Source: Streptomyces sp. 549
GTDB taxonomy: Bacteria; Actinomycetota; Actinomycetes; Streptomycetales; Streptomycetaceae
Assembly (NCBI RefSeq): GCF_030124175.1
Contig: NZ_JASKMT010000005.1
Span: 1-64,000 of the forward strand
DNA length: 64,000 bases
Reading direction: 5' to 3'
Position numbers and translations under genes: made by a program. Within the stretch, counting starts at the first letter, position 1. Each line of letters starts with the position of its first letter. Positions 8,274-15,617 of the stretch are shown piece after piece. Below the pieces are notes generated by a model that ran no database searches, was not told where the DNA came from, and saw only the letters and a program-made list of their open reading frames with translations.

Positions 8274-8930
8274 GTGCGCAGGCTGGCGCAGCTGTACGCC
8301 GGACTGTGGCTGTACGGGGCGAGCTGCGCGTTCCTGGTGCGTGCGGAGCTGGGCCTCGGCCCCTGGGATGTCTTCCACCAGGGTGTCGCCGGGCGCACGG
8401 GGCTCTCCATCGGCACGGTCTCGGTGCTGGTGGGCGCGCTGGTGCTGCTGGCCTGGATCCCGCTGCGGCAGCGGCCCGGCCTTGGCACGGTGTCCAATGT
8501 GGTCCTCGTCGGCGTCTCCATGGACGTGACGCTGATGATGCTGCCGACGCTGGAGCTGCTCGCGGTGCGCGTTCCGCTGATGGTGGCCGGAGTGGTGCTC
8601 AACGGCCTGGCGACGGGCCTGTACATCGCCGCCCGGTTCGGCCCCGGGCCCCGCGACGGGTTGATGACCGGCCTGAACCGGGTGACCGGACGCTCGATCC
8701 GGCTGGTGCGCACCGGCATCGAACTCACCGTGCTGCTCACCGGCTTCCTGCTGGGCGGCGCGGTCGGCGCGGGCACTGTGGCGTACGCGCTGGCCATCGG
8801 GCCCCTGGCGCAGGTGTTCCTGCGCGTCTTCACCCGCCGGGAGCGGTCCGGTGCCGGTGGGGAGCAGGACGGCGTGATCACGGGGCGGGTGCCGGCCCCC
8901 AGGACACGCCGGGTCATACTGCGGCGGTGA
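8274..8930 (+). CDS. YczE-like membrane protein
   Basis: A 218-residue membrane protein with five or so hydrophobic helices, matching the YczE/YitT-like family. Typical features are the early LGLGPWDVF motif and the FGPGPRDGLMTGL motif near the middle. The GTG at 8274 is preferred because AAGGAGG ends just before it, although the 3-base spacing is short. An in-frame TTG at 8244 is the alternative. Transport substrate is unknown. Its stop overlaps the start of the glycerophosphodiesterase gene by four bases, so the two are translationally coupled. It diverges from its presumed MocR regulator. Confidence 0.8.
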   Translation: MRRLAQLYAGLWLYGASCAFLVRAELGLGPWDVFHQGVAGRTGLSIGTVSVLVGALVLLAWIPLRQRPGLGTVSNVVLVGVSMDVTLMMLPTLELLAVRVPLMVAGVVLNGLATGLYIAARFGPGPRDGLMTGLNRVTGRSIRLVRTGIELTVLLTGFLLGGAVGAGTVAYALAIGPLAQVFLRVFTRRERSGAGGEQDGVITGRVPAPRTRRVILRR

Positions 8931-9706
8931 CCGACGCCGCGCACCCGTTCCTCGACCATCCGGCTCCCCTGGCGTTCGCCCACCGCGGCGGAGCCGGCGA
9001 CGGGACGGGTCCCGGCCCGGCGGAGAACACCGTCGGCGCCTTCCGGCGGGCCGTGGAACTGGGCTACCGGTACCTGGAGACGGACGTGCACACGACCGCC
9101 GACGGCCGGCTGGTCGCCTTCCACGACGCCACTCTGGACCGGATGGCCGGAGCCGGCGGTCGGCTGGCCTCCCTCTCCTTCGACGAGCTGCGGCGGCTGC
9201 GGGTGGCGGGGGAACCCGTGCCGCTCTTCGCGGACCTGCTGCGGGAGTTCCCGCAGGCGCGCTGGAACATCGACGTGAAGGCGGACGCCGCCGTGGCGCC
9301 GCTGCTGGAGGTGCTGGACGAGGCCGACGCCTGGGACCGGGTGTGCGTCGGCGCCTTCGCCGAGCGACGGGTGGCCAGGGCCAGGGCCCTGGGCGGCCCC
9401 CGGCTGGCGACGTCGCTGGGCGCCGCGGGCGTGCTCGGCCTGCGGCTGCGCTCCTACCGGCTGCCGGGACGGTTCCGCGACAACGCGGTGTGCGTGCAGG
9501 TGCCGGTCCGCCAGGCCGGGGTGCCGGTGGTGGACGCCGCCATGCTGCGGGCCGCCCACCGGCGCGGCCTTCAGGTACACGTGTGGACGGTGAACGACGC
9601 CGCGACCATGCGGGAGCTGCTGGATCTCGGCGTGGATGGCATCATGACCGATCACATCGAGCTGCTGCGTCAGGTGCTGGTCGAGCGGGGGGCCTGGGCC
9701 ACCTGA
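8927..9706 (+). CDS. Glycerophosphodiester phosphodiesterase
   Basis: A 259-residue GDPD-family TIM-barrel enzyme. It hydrolyses glycerophosphodiesters to sn-glycerol-3-phosphate and an alcohol, feeding phospholipid turnover. Active-site residues are visible: H19-R20 (HRGG), E33-N34, E51 and D53 (LETDVH), and H66-D67 (FHD). A later E/K cluster (NIDVKAD) and the C-terminal VHVWTVND motif are also typical. No signal peptide is seen, so it is cytoplasmic. The GTG overlaps the yczE stop by four bases (GTGA), and the next gene starts 41 bp downstream. A longer open frame upstream is out of frame with YczE and is rejected. Confidence 0.9.
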   Translation: MTDAAHPFLDHPAPLAFAHRGGAGDGTGPGPAENTVGAFRRAVELGYRYLETDVHTTADGRLVAFHDATLDRMAGAGGRLASLSFDELRRLRVAGEPVPLFADLLREFPQARWNIDVKADAAVAPLLEVLDEADAWDRVCVGAFAERRVARARALGGPRLATSLGAAGVLGLRLRSYRLPGRFRDNAVCVQVPVRQAGVPVVDAAMLRAAHRRGLQVHVWTVNDAATMRELLDLGVDGIMTDHIELLRQVLVERGAWAT

Positions 9707-9747
9707 GTTCGCCCCCCGGTACGCCGCGGACCAGCGAGGGGGCACGG

Positions 9748-11106
9748 GTGGGCACGGAGGCCGTGAGCGAGGCCGCGGACGGCGTCGCGGAGCGCAGACG
9801 CGAGCAGCGCGGCTGGTACTACTACGACTGGGCCAACTCGGTCTTCTCGACGAGTGTGATCACCGTCTTCCTGGGGCCGTACCTCACGGAGATCGCCAAG
9901 GCCGCTGCGGACTCCGACGGCTACGTGTACCCGCTGGGCATTCCCGTGCGGGACGGCTCCTACTTCGCGTACGTGGTCTCCGCCTCGGTGCTGCTCTCGG
10001 TCCTGGTGATGCCGCTGGCGGGCGCGGTGGCCGACCGGACGGGCCGCAAGAAGCCCATCCTGGCGGTCTCCGCCTACCTGGGCGCGGGCGCCACCGCGTG
10101 CATGTTCTTCCTCGACGGCGACCGCTACCTGCTGGGCGGGGCGCTGCTGATCCTCGCCAACGTCGCCTACGCGGTGTCGGTGGTGGTCTACAACGCGTTC
10201 CTGCCGCAGATCGCGCTGCCGGAGGAACGCGACGCGGTGTCGTCCAAGGGCTGGGCGTTCGGCTACGCGGCGGGCGCGCTGGTGCTGGTCGCCAACCTGG
10301 CTCTGTTCCTCGGGCACGAGGCGCTGGGCGTGACCGAGGGCACCGCGGTGCGGATCTGCCTGGCGTCGGCGGGCCTGTGGTGGGGCGTGTTCACCCTCGT
10401 GCCGCTCCGGCGCCTGCGGGAGCGGCCCGGCGCGGTGCCCGCCGCGCAGGCCCGACCCTCACTGGGCGGCGGGTGGCGGCAGCTGATCACCACCTTCAAG
10501 GAGATGCGCAGGTATCCGCTGACGCTGATGTTCCTGCTGGCCTACCTGCTCTACAACGACGGCGTGCAGACGGTCATCTCGCAGGCGTCGGTGTTCGGGT
10601 CGGAGGAACTGGGCGTGGACCAGACGACGCTCATCGGGGCCATCCTCCTGGTGCAGGTGCTGGCGATGGCCGGGGCCCTGCTGCTCGGCCGGCTGGCGCA
10701 GACCTACGGGGCCAAACACACGATCCTGGGCTCCCTGGTGGCGTGGACGGCCACCGTGACCGGCGGCTACTTCCTGCCCGCCGGGGAGGCGCTGTGGTTC
10801 TTCGCGCTGGCCGGCTCGATCGGGCTGGTGCTCGGCGGCACCCAGGCCCTGTCGCGCTCACTGTTCGCCCAGCTCGTACCGAAGGGCAAGGAGGCGGAGT
10901 ACTTCTCGCTGTACGAGGTGAGCGACCGGGGCACCAGCTGGCTGGGGCCGCTCGTCTTCGGTGTCACGTACCAGCTGACGGGCAGCTACCGGGATGCGAT
11001 CATCTCGCTCGTGGTGTTCTTCGTGCTGGGTTTCCTGCTGCTGCTGCGGGTACCCGTACGGCGAGCGGCGGAAGCGGTCGGCAACGTGGTGCCGGGTCGG
11101 ATTTAG
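9748..11106 (+). CDS. UMF1/Atg22-like MFS transporter
   Basis: A 452-residue membrane transporter with about twelve predicted helices. The N-terminal motif (RGWYYYDWANSVFST) is the hallmark of the Atg22/UMF1 subfamily of the major facilitator superfamily. The family includes vacuolar amino acid effluxers in fungi, but bacterial substrates are mostly unknown. The cytoplasmic loop motif ADRTGRKKP between helices 2 and 3 is the MFS signature. The GTG at 9748 follows a GAGGGG site. A second GTG at 9763 has poor spacing. It is probably co-transcribed with yczE and the phosphodiesterase. Confidence 0.85.
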   Translation: MGTEAVSEAADGVAERRREQRGWYYYDWANSVFSTSVITVFLGPYLTEIAKAAADSDGYVYPLGIPVRDGSYFAYVVSASVLLSVLVMPLAGAVADRTGRKKPILAVSAYLGAGATACMFFLDGDRYLLGGALLILANVAYAVSVVVYNAFLPQIALPEERDAVSSKGWAFGYAAGALVLVANLALFLGHEALGVTEGTAVRICLASAGLWWGVFTLVPLRRLRERPGAVPAAQARPSLGGGWRQLITTFKEMRRYPLTLMFLLAYLLYNDGVQTVISQASVFGSEELGVDQTTLIGAILLVQVLAMAGALLLGRLAQTYGAKHTILGSLVAWTATVTGGYFLPAGEALWFFALAGSIGLVLGGTQALSRSLFAQLVPKGKEAEYFSLYEVSDRGTSWLGPLVFGVTYQLTGSYRDAIISLVVFFVLGFLLLLRVPVRRAAEAVGNVVPGRI

Positions 11107-11191
11107 GTCTCGGGCCGCAGGGCCGGTAGTGTACGCCTTTGGCTCGCCGGAGGGACCGTTACTGCAGGCACGAACAGCATGACGTTGGGTG

Positions 11192-11209
11192 ACATCTGCC
11201 GATAGATGT
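11192..11209. promoter_or_regulatory. Inverted repeat upstream of rbpA
   Basis: ACATCT-N6-AGATGT forms a perfect 6-bp inverted repeat in a relatively AT-rich patch, 65 bp upstream of the SigR-type -35 element. It could be an operator. No regulator is assigned. Confidence 0.3.
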
Positions 11210-11273
11210 GACAAAGCGGGCAGTGGCGGGTACAACAACAGGCGGCACGACGGGCGACGCATGTCCCACTACG

Positions 11274-11299
11274 GGAATCTTCACCGCCGACCGGACGTT
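11274..11299 (+). promoter_or_regulatory. SigR-type promoter of rbpA
   Basis: GGAAT at 11274-11278, an 18-base spacer, and GTT at 11297-11299 match the Streptomyces SigR consensus GGAAT-N18-GTT exactly. rbpA is a known SigR (thiol oxidative stress) target in S. coelicolor, so the site agrees with established regulation. The predicted leader is about 55 bases. Confidence 0.85.
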
Positions 11300-11360
11300 G
11301 AACGGATGACGACGACAGCGACACCTGTCCTGTGGGCTACCAGCCCGGGAGGCACGATTC

Positions 11361-11735
11361 ATGAGTGAGCGAGCTCTACGCGGCACGCGACTTGTGGTGA
11401 CCAGCTACGAGACCGACCGCGGCATCGACCTGGCCCCGCGCCAGGCGGTGGAGTACGCATGCCAGAACGGACATCGCTTTGAGATGCCGTTCTCGGTAGA
11501 GGCGGAGATCCCGCCGGAGTGGGAGTGCAAGGTCTGCGGCTCCCAGGCCCTCCTGGTCGACGGCGAGGGTCCCGAAGAGAAGAAGGGCAAGCCCGCGCGT
11601 ACGCACTGGGACATGCTCATGGAGCGGCGCACCCGCGAGGAGCTTGAGGAAGTGCTGGCCGAGAGGCTGGCGGTACTCCGCTCGGGCGCCATGAACATCG
11701 CGGTGCACCCGCGCGACAGCCGCAAGTCCGCCTAG
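11361..11735 (+). CDS. rbpA: RNA polymerase-binding protein RbpA
   Basis: A 124-residue RNA polymerase-binding protein. It contacts the beta subunit and the principal sigma factor, stabilises open complexes, and affects rifampicin tolerance in actinobacteria. The zinc-binding set C34, H38, C56 and C59 is intact. The basic linker (KKGKPARTHWDML, about 75-88) and the C-terminal sigma-interacting helices (RRTREELEEVLAERL) are present. Length is typical for the family. A SigR-type promoter lies upstream, so expression should rise under thiol stress. A very strong terminator follows. It converges on fxsA. Confidence 0.97.
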   Translation: MSERALRGTRLVVTSYETDRGIDLAPRQAVEYACQNGHRFEMPFSVEAEIPPEWECKVCGSQALLVDGEGPEEKKGKPARTHWDMLMERRTREELEEVLAERLAVLRSGAMNIAVHPRDSRKSA

Positions 11736-11757
11736 GCGGCCGGCGGCAGGGACAACC

Positions 11758-11807
11758 TGCGAGGGCGGGGAGCGGCACGCGGAAGCGTGCCGCTCCCCGC
11801 CCTCGCA
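11758..11807 (+). terminator. rbpA terminator, 23-bp stem with GGAA loop
   Basis: A perfect 23-bp stem (11758-11780 with 11785-11807) is closed by the tetraloop GGAA, starting 23 bp after the rbpA stop. Confidence 0.85.
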
Positions 11808-11827
11808 TGCGTGCGCCCGGCCCGCCT

Positions 11828-11875
11828 CATGTGGTGAGGCCCCGGACTCCGCGGAGTCCGGGGCCTCACCACATG
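11828..11875. terminator. 48-bp perfect palindrome terminating fxsA
   Basis: A perfect 48-bp palindrome directly abuts the fxsA stop codon (11876). It is 20 bp from the rbpA hairpin, so the convergent genes are insulated by two separate strong structures. Confidence 0.8.
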
Positions 11876-12481
11876 TCAGCTCAGCCCGCCCTCTCGGGGC
11901 GGGTCCTCACGGATGACCTCACCGGGGACGACCTTGCCGTCGGGGCGGTGGATGCGCACCTGCTCACCGGCGGTACGCGCCTGGCGCACGGCGTCGCCCA
12001 GGCCGCCGGGCGCGAGGCCGCCTCGTTCCGCCCAGCGGACCACACCCCGGCGCAGCAGGCCCGCGGTGGGCGGGAAGAGGCACAGCAGCCCGAACAGGTC
12101 GGAGAGCAGACCCGGCAGCATCAGCAGCAGGCCGCCCAGCATGGCCAGCCCGTTGCCGCCACTGGGGGACGTGCCCGGCGGAGGTCCGCCCGCCTGAAGG
12201 CTCTCGGTCAGGTTGCGCCACGCGCGGCGACCGGCTCGTTTGATCGCCAGCGCCCCGAGCAGGAAGCCGGCCGCGACGACGGCCAGCACGCCCAGGCCGC
12301 CCGCGAGGTCGGCCAGCAGCAGGAACAGCCAGATCTCCGCGATCACCCAGACGGCGACCGCCAGCGGCACGAACGAGTGGGAGCGCCTGTGCGGCGCACC
12401 CGGGCTGCCGGGGCCGGCTCCGGGCCCGTGCGGGCCTGGCTCCTTGGGAAAGTGCTGGGGACGGTTCTCGCCGGTCGTCAT
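11876..12481 (-). CDS. fxsA: FxsA family membrane protein
   Basis: A 201-residue membrane protein of the FxsA family. In E. coli FxsA relieves exclusion of phage T7 by the F plasmid; its normal role is unclear. Four hydrophobic segments lie at about 35-50, 55-78, 108-125 and 125-140. Family motifs IAEIWLFLLLAD and a Gly/Leu-rich LAMLGGLLLMLPGLLSD stretch are visible. The Pro/Gly-rich N-terminal 30 residues and the charged C-terminus are typical of actinobacterial members. It begins 4 bp after the ppm stop, so it is the third gene of the lnt-ppm-fxsA operon. Confidence 0.88.
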   Translation of the reverse strand: MTTGENRPQHFPKEPGPHGPGAGPGSPGAPHRRSHSFVPLAVAVWVIAEIWLFLLLADLAGGLGVLAVVAAGFLLGALAIKRAGRRAWRNLTESLQAGGPPPGTSPSGGNGLAMLGGLLLMLPGLLSDLFGLLCLFPPTAGLLRRGVVRWAERGGLAPGGLGDAVRQARTAGEQVRIHRPDGKVVPGEVIREDPPREGGLS

Positions 12482-12485
12482 GTTC

Positions 12486-13253
12486 TCAAGTGTGCCTGCG
12501 TCCGGTGAGTTTTCTGAAGCGGGACCCCACTCCCCAGGCGGTGACCCGCCACAGGGCCTCGACCACGATGTCCCGGCTCATCTTGCTGTCGCCGCGCTCC
12601 CGCTCGACGAAGGTGATGGGGACCTCCACGACCTGGTAGCCGGCGCGGACCGCCCGGTGCGCGAGGTCCACCTGGAAGCAGTAGCCCTGGGAGGCGACCT
12701 CCGCCATGTCCAGGCCCTCCAGGGTCTCGCGGCGGAACGCCCGGAAGCCGCCGGTGACGTCCCGGATCGGGATGTCCAGCAGCACCCGCGAGTAGGTGCT
12801 GCCGCCGCGGGAGAGCGCCTTGCGCGAGGCCGGCCAGTTGACGACCCTGCCGCCAGGCACCCAGCGCGACCCCAGGACGAGGTCGGCGCCCTTCAGCGCG
12901 GTCAGCAGCCGGGGCAGCTCCTCGGGCTGGTGGGAGCCGTCGGCGTCCATCTCGACGAGCACGCCGTGGCCCTGTTCGATGCCCCATCGGAAGCCGGCCA
13001 GGTACGCGGCGCCCAGCCCTTCCTTGCCCCGGCGGTGCAGGACCTGCACGTGGTCGTCCTCGGCGGCCAACTCGTCGGCGACCTTGCCGGTGCCGTCCGG
13101 GCTGTTGTCGTCCGCCACCAGGACGTGCGCCTCCGGCACGGCCGCGCGGACCCGCTCCACGATCGGCCGGATGTTGTCGACCTCGTTGTAGGTCGGGATG
13201 ATCACCAGCACGCTGCCCAGGGGGCCACGGCGTCGCGGTGCTTCGTCTTTCAC
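12486..13253 (-). CDS. ppm1: Polyprenol monophosphomannose synthase (Ppm)
   Basis: A 255-residue GT2 glycosyltransferase. It moves mannose from GDP-mannose to polyprenyl phosphate, giving the donor for protein O-mannosylation and extracytoplasmic glycans. The N-terminal fold (VLVIIPTYNEVDNI), DDNSPDGT, and the DxD-type motif (EMDADGSHQPE) are intact. The C-terminal SKMS signature of dolichol-phosphate-mannose synthases is present. No membrane anchor is seen. The GTG start overlaps the lnt stop by four bases. In Mycobacterium tuberculosis these two activities are fused in one protein; here they are separate but coupled. Confidence 0.93.
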   Translation of the reverse strand: MKDEAPRRRGPLGSVLVIIPTYNEVDNIRPIVERVRAAVPEAHVLVADDNSPDGTGKVADELAAEDDHVQVLHRRGKEGLGAAYLAGFRWGIEQGHGVLVEMDADGSHQPEELPRLLTALKGADLVLGSRWVPGGRVVNWPASRKALSRGGSTYSRVLLDIPIRDVTGGFRAFRRETLEGLDMAEVASQGYCFQVDLAHRAVRAGYQVVEVPITFVERERGDSKMSRDIVVEALWRVTAWGVGSRFRKLTGRRHT

Positions 13254-15076
13254 GGCTGCTGCCCCTTCTGGTAGGTCCGTTCCCGCCTGCCGAGCACAAC
13301 CGCCGCGACGCAGGAGAGGGCGCCCACGATAGCGAGCAGCCACTCCGGAGCGGCCCCGACGCGGTCGGCCACGGTGATGTCGTCCCGCAGCGGGAGTTCC
13401 GCGGTGAGCACGTCCTGAGTGAACTCCTCGGTGCGCTGCTCGATCGTGCCGTCGGGTGCCACCACGGCGCTGATGCCGCTCGGCGCGGCGGTGACGATCG
13501 CCCGTCCGTGCTCCATCGCCCGCAGCCGCGACATGGCCAGCTGCTGCTCGGGCTGGCCGGTGCGCCCGTAGGTGGCGTTGTTGGTCTGGATGACGAGGGC
13601 CCGCGCACCGGACTTCACGGTGTCGCGCACGATGGGGTCGTAGGCGACCTCGAAGCAGATGACGTCGCCGAGCTTGGCCGGACCGACCTGGAGCACGCCG
13701 GTGCGGTCGCCGGGCCAGAAGTCGCGCGGGACCCGGTCCAGGCGGGTGATGACCTTGCTCAGCTGCTCGCGGAAGGGCACGTACTCGCCGAACGGGACCG
13801 GGTGCTGCTTCGTGTAGGAGGCTCCGGGCCCGGTCTCGGGGTCCCAGACGATGCCCTGGTTCTCCACGTAGCCCTCCCGGGTGGGGTGGTCCACAAGGGC
13901 TCCGACCAGGACGGGAACGCCGATCGCGCGCACCGCCCGGTTGATGGCGTCGCCTGCCTCGCGGTAGCGGTAGGGATCGAGGTCGGAGGCGTTCTCGGGC
14001 CAGATGACCAGGTCGGGCTGGCGGGCCCGGCCTGCGGCCACGTCCTCGGCCAGTTCCACGGTCGGGTCGACGTGGTTGTTCAGGATCATCATGGGACGGC
14101 CCAGGAAGTCCATGCCGGGCTGCTGCACGTTGCCCTGCACCACGGCGATGGTGACGGTGTCGTCGGCGGCGGTGGGGATCGGCACGGCGTAGCCGGTGCC
14201 GGCGACTGCGGCGGCGAGCGCGAGCGCGCCCAGCGCGGGTGCCGCGCGGCGCAACTGCGCGGCACCCGCGCTGGGCGCGGGCGCGGGGTCCGCCGGGGCG
14301 GGCGCGGGGCCGGCCGACGCAGGCGCGGACGCCGGGTGGGCCGCGTCGGTCGTCGCGCCAGGTCGGCGGAGGCGGTACGCGGCCAGCGCGGCGGCGGCCA
14401 GCAGGGAACCAGACAGCGCGACGGCGAACGTGACCAGCGGCGCTCCGCCCAGGGCGGCGAGCGGCGTGAACGGGGAGCCGGTGTTGGCGAAGGCCAGGCG
14501 CCCCCAGGGGAAGCCGCCGAGCGGGATGCGGTCGCGGGCGGCTTCCTCCGCGACCCACAGGCAGGCTCCCCACAGCGGCCAGAGCGGCAACCGTGAGGCG
14601 GTGGCCAGCGCGGCACCGAGGGCGCACAGGAACAGGGCCTGCAGCACGCACAGGCCCACCACCGCGTCCCAGCCGATGACGTGCAGCCACTTCAGCAGGC
14701 CGAGGAAGAAGGCCAGGCCGAACACCAGGCCCGTCCAGGCCCCTTGGCGGGCGGTGCGGCCGCGGGTGAGCAGGGCGAGCGCGGCGACGGCGAGCAGTGA
14801 CAGCGGCCAGACGTCGTAGGGCGGGAACGCCGCGGCGAGGCCGAGACCGGCGAGCGCGGCACCTGCCGTGCGCGGGAGGCTCCGGCGGCGGGCCGCCACC
14901 CAGCGGGTGAGGCGGCCGGCGACCGGTGACCCGCCCTGGGCCTGCGTGCCCGCGGGTTCCGCCGGGCTGCCCGGAGCGTCCGCCGGGGGCGGCGGGTGCG
15001 CGGCGGCGGGCGCCGGGGCGGCCTCGGCCGGCGTCCTCGCTCCGGCGTCGGCGGTGGTGTCGGGGCCCGGTGGCAC
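13250..15076 (-). CDS. lnt: Apolipoprotein N-acyltransferase
   Basis: A 608-residue membrane enzyme that N-acylates the lipobox cysteine of mature lipoproteins. Six or more N-terminal helices are followed by a Pro/Ala-rich insert (about 250-300) and a C-terminal nitrilase-like domain. The catalytic triad reads E361 (WPENA), K423 (YTKQHPVPFGEY) and C474 (VICFE). The GTG at 15076 is chosen because AGGAAGG lies 8 bases upstream; an ATG at 15100 is possible. It is the first gene of a tight operon with ppm and fxsA. Pairing with Ppm matches the mycobacterial Ppm1 fusion. Confidence 0.92.
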   Translation of the reverse strand: MPPGPDTTADAGARTPAEAAPAPAAAHPPPPADAPGSPAEPAGTQAQGGSPVAGRLTRWVAARRRSLPRTAGAALAGLGLAAAFPPYDVWPLSLLAVAALALLTRGRTARQGAWTGLVFGLAFFLGLLKWLHVIGWDAVVGLCVLQALFLCALGAALATASRLPLWPLWGACLWVAEEAARDRIPLGGFPWGRLAFANTGSPFTPLAALGGAPLVTFAVALSGSLLAAAALAAYRLRRPGATTDAAHPASAPASAGPAPAPADPAPAPSAGAAQLRRAAPALGALALAAAVAGTGYAVPIPTAADDTVTIAVVQGNVQQPGMDFLGRPMMILNNHVDPTVELAEDVAAGRARQPDLVIWPENASDLDPYRYREAGDAINRAVRAIGVPVLVGALVDHPTREGYVENQGIVWDPETGPGASYTKQHPVPFGEYVPFREQLSKVITRLDRVPRDFWPGDRTGVLQVGPAKLGDVICFEVAYDPIVRDTVKSGARALVIQTNNATYGRTGQPEQQLAMSRLRAMEHGRAIVTAAPSGISAVVAPDGTIEQRTEEFTQDVLTAELPLRDDITVADRVGAAPEWLLAIVGALSCVAAVVLGRRERTYQKGQQP

Positions 15077-15617
15077 GGTCGCTGCCTTCCTGCAGGTCAT
15101 GAGGTGATGAAGCTGACCGTACAACGCGAATGGCCCAACGGGGCCCCGGGGACGCGTGGGAGTGGGCGGGATCTCGCCGGAGGCGGTGGGGCGCGCCACC
15201 CGGGGTGCAGGGCCCGGAGCGCGGATCGGGCCCGGCGCTCTTCGGGCCGGCCCGGGAACCGCTGGCTGCGGGTCAACCGAAAGCCGTTGTCTACTGAGCG
15301 CCGGGCCCTACCCGGGTCGCACCTGCCGACCTGCTGAAACCTTCCGCCCCCGTGCCGCGGGCGCTGGACCTGGCTGCCTGTGGCGGTGTGCCGTGCGGCG
15401 CACCACCGTGGCCCAGCGGCGTTCGACGGCTGCGCGGTGCATCGTTCGGTCGGACGTCCTGTGGTGGGACTCCGCCGAACCTACCCGCCGTCTGCGGCTG
15501 CCTGTCAACACCCGCCCGACCTGCGGTTTCCTGACGAATCCGCAGGTCAGTGCGGACCGGCCGGACCCCGGCGGACAGCCCGGTCGGTCATCGTTCGGCG
15601 GAACGCGGGCCCCGGGA
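15077..15617. other. Intergenic region: lnt promoter side and amidohydrolase terminator side
   Basis: This 541-bp stretch has no gene I can support. It holds a 9-bp hairpin, GACCTGCGG at 15518-15526 with CCGCAGGTC at 15540-15548, lying about 70 bp past the amidohydrolase stop on the minus strand. That hairpin is a candidate terminator. The lnt-operon promoter must lie nearer 15080-15300, but no clear -35/-10 pair was found. Confidence 0.4.

Noticed and set aside
8306..8926. Longer start for the glycerophosphodiesterase
   Set aside because: The upstream part is a shadow of yczE in another frame. The GTG at 8927 overlaps the yczE stop and begins at the family core.
7223..9745. Open frame of 840 codons on the minus strand
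   Set aside because: It lies antisense to yczE and the phosphodiesterase and out of frame with MocR. Composition is Arg/Pro/Gly-rich as expected for a shadow frame.
13254..14690. N-terminal extension of the ppm frame
   Set aside because: The frame stays open for 479 codons upstream, but it is antiparallel in character to lnt coding and lacks folds. The GTG at 13253 gives the normal protein.
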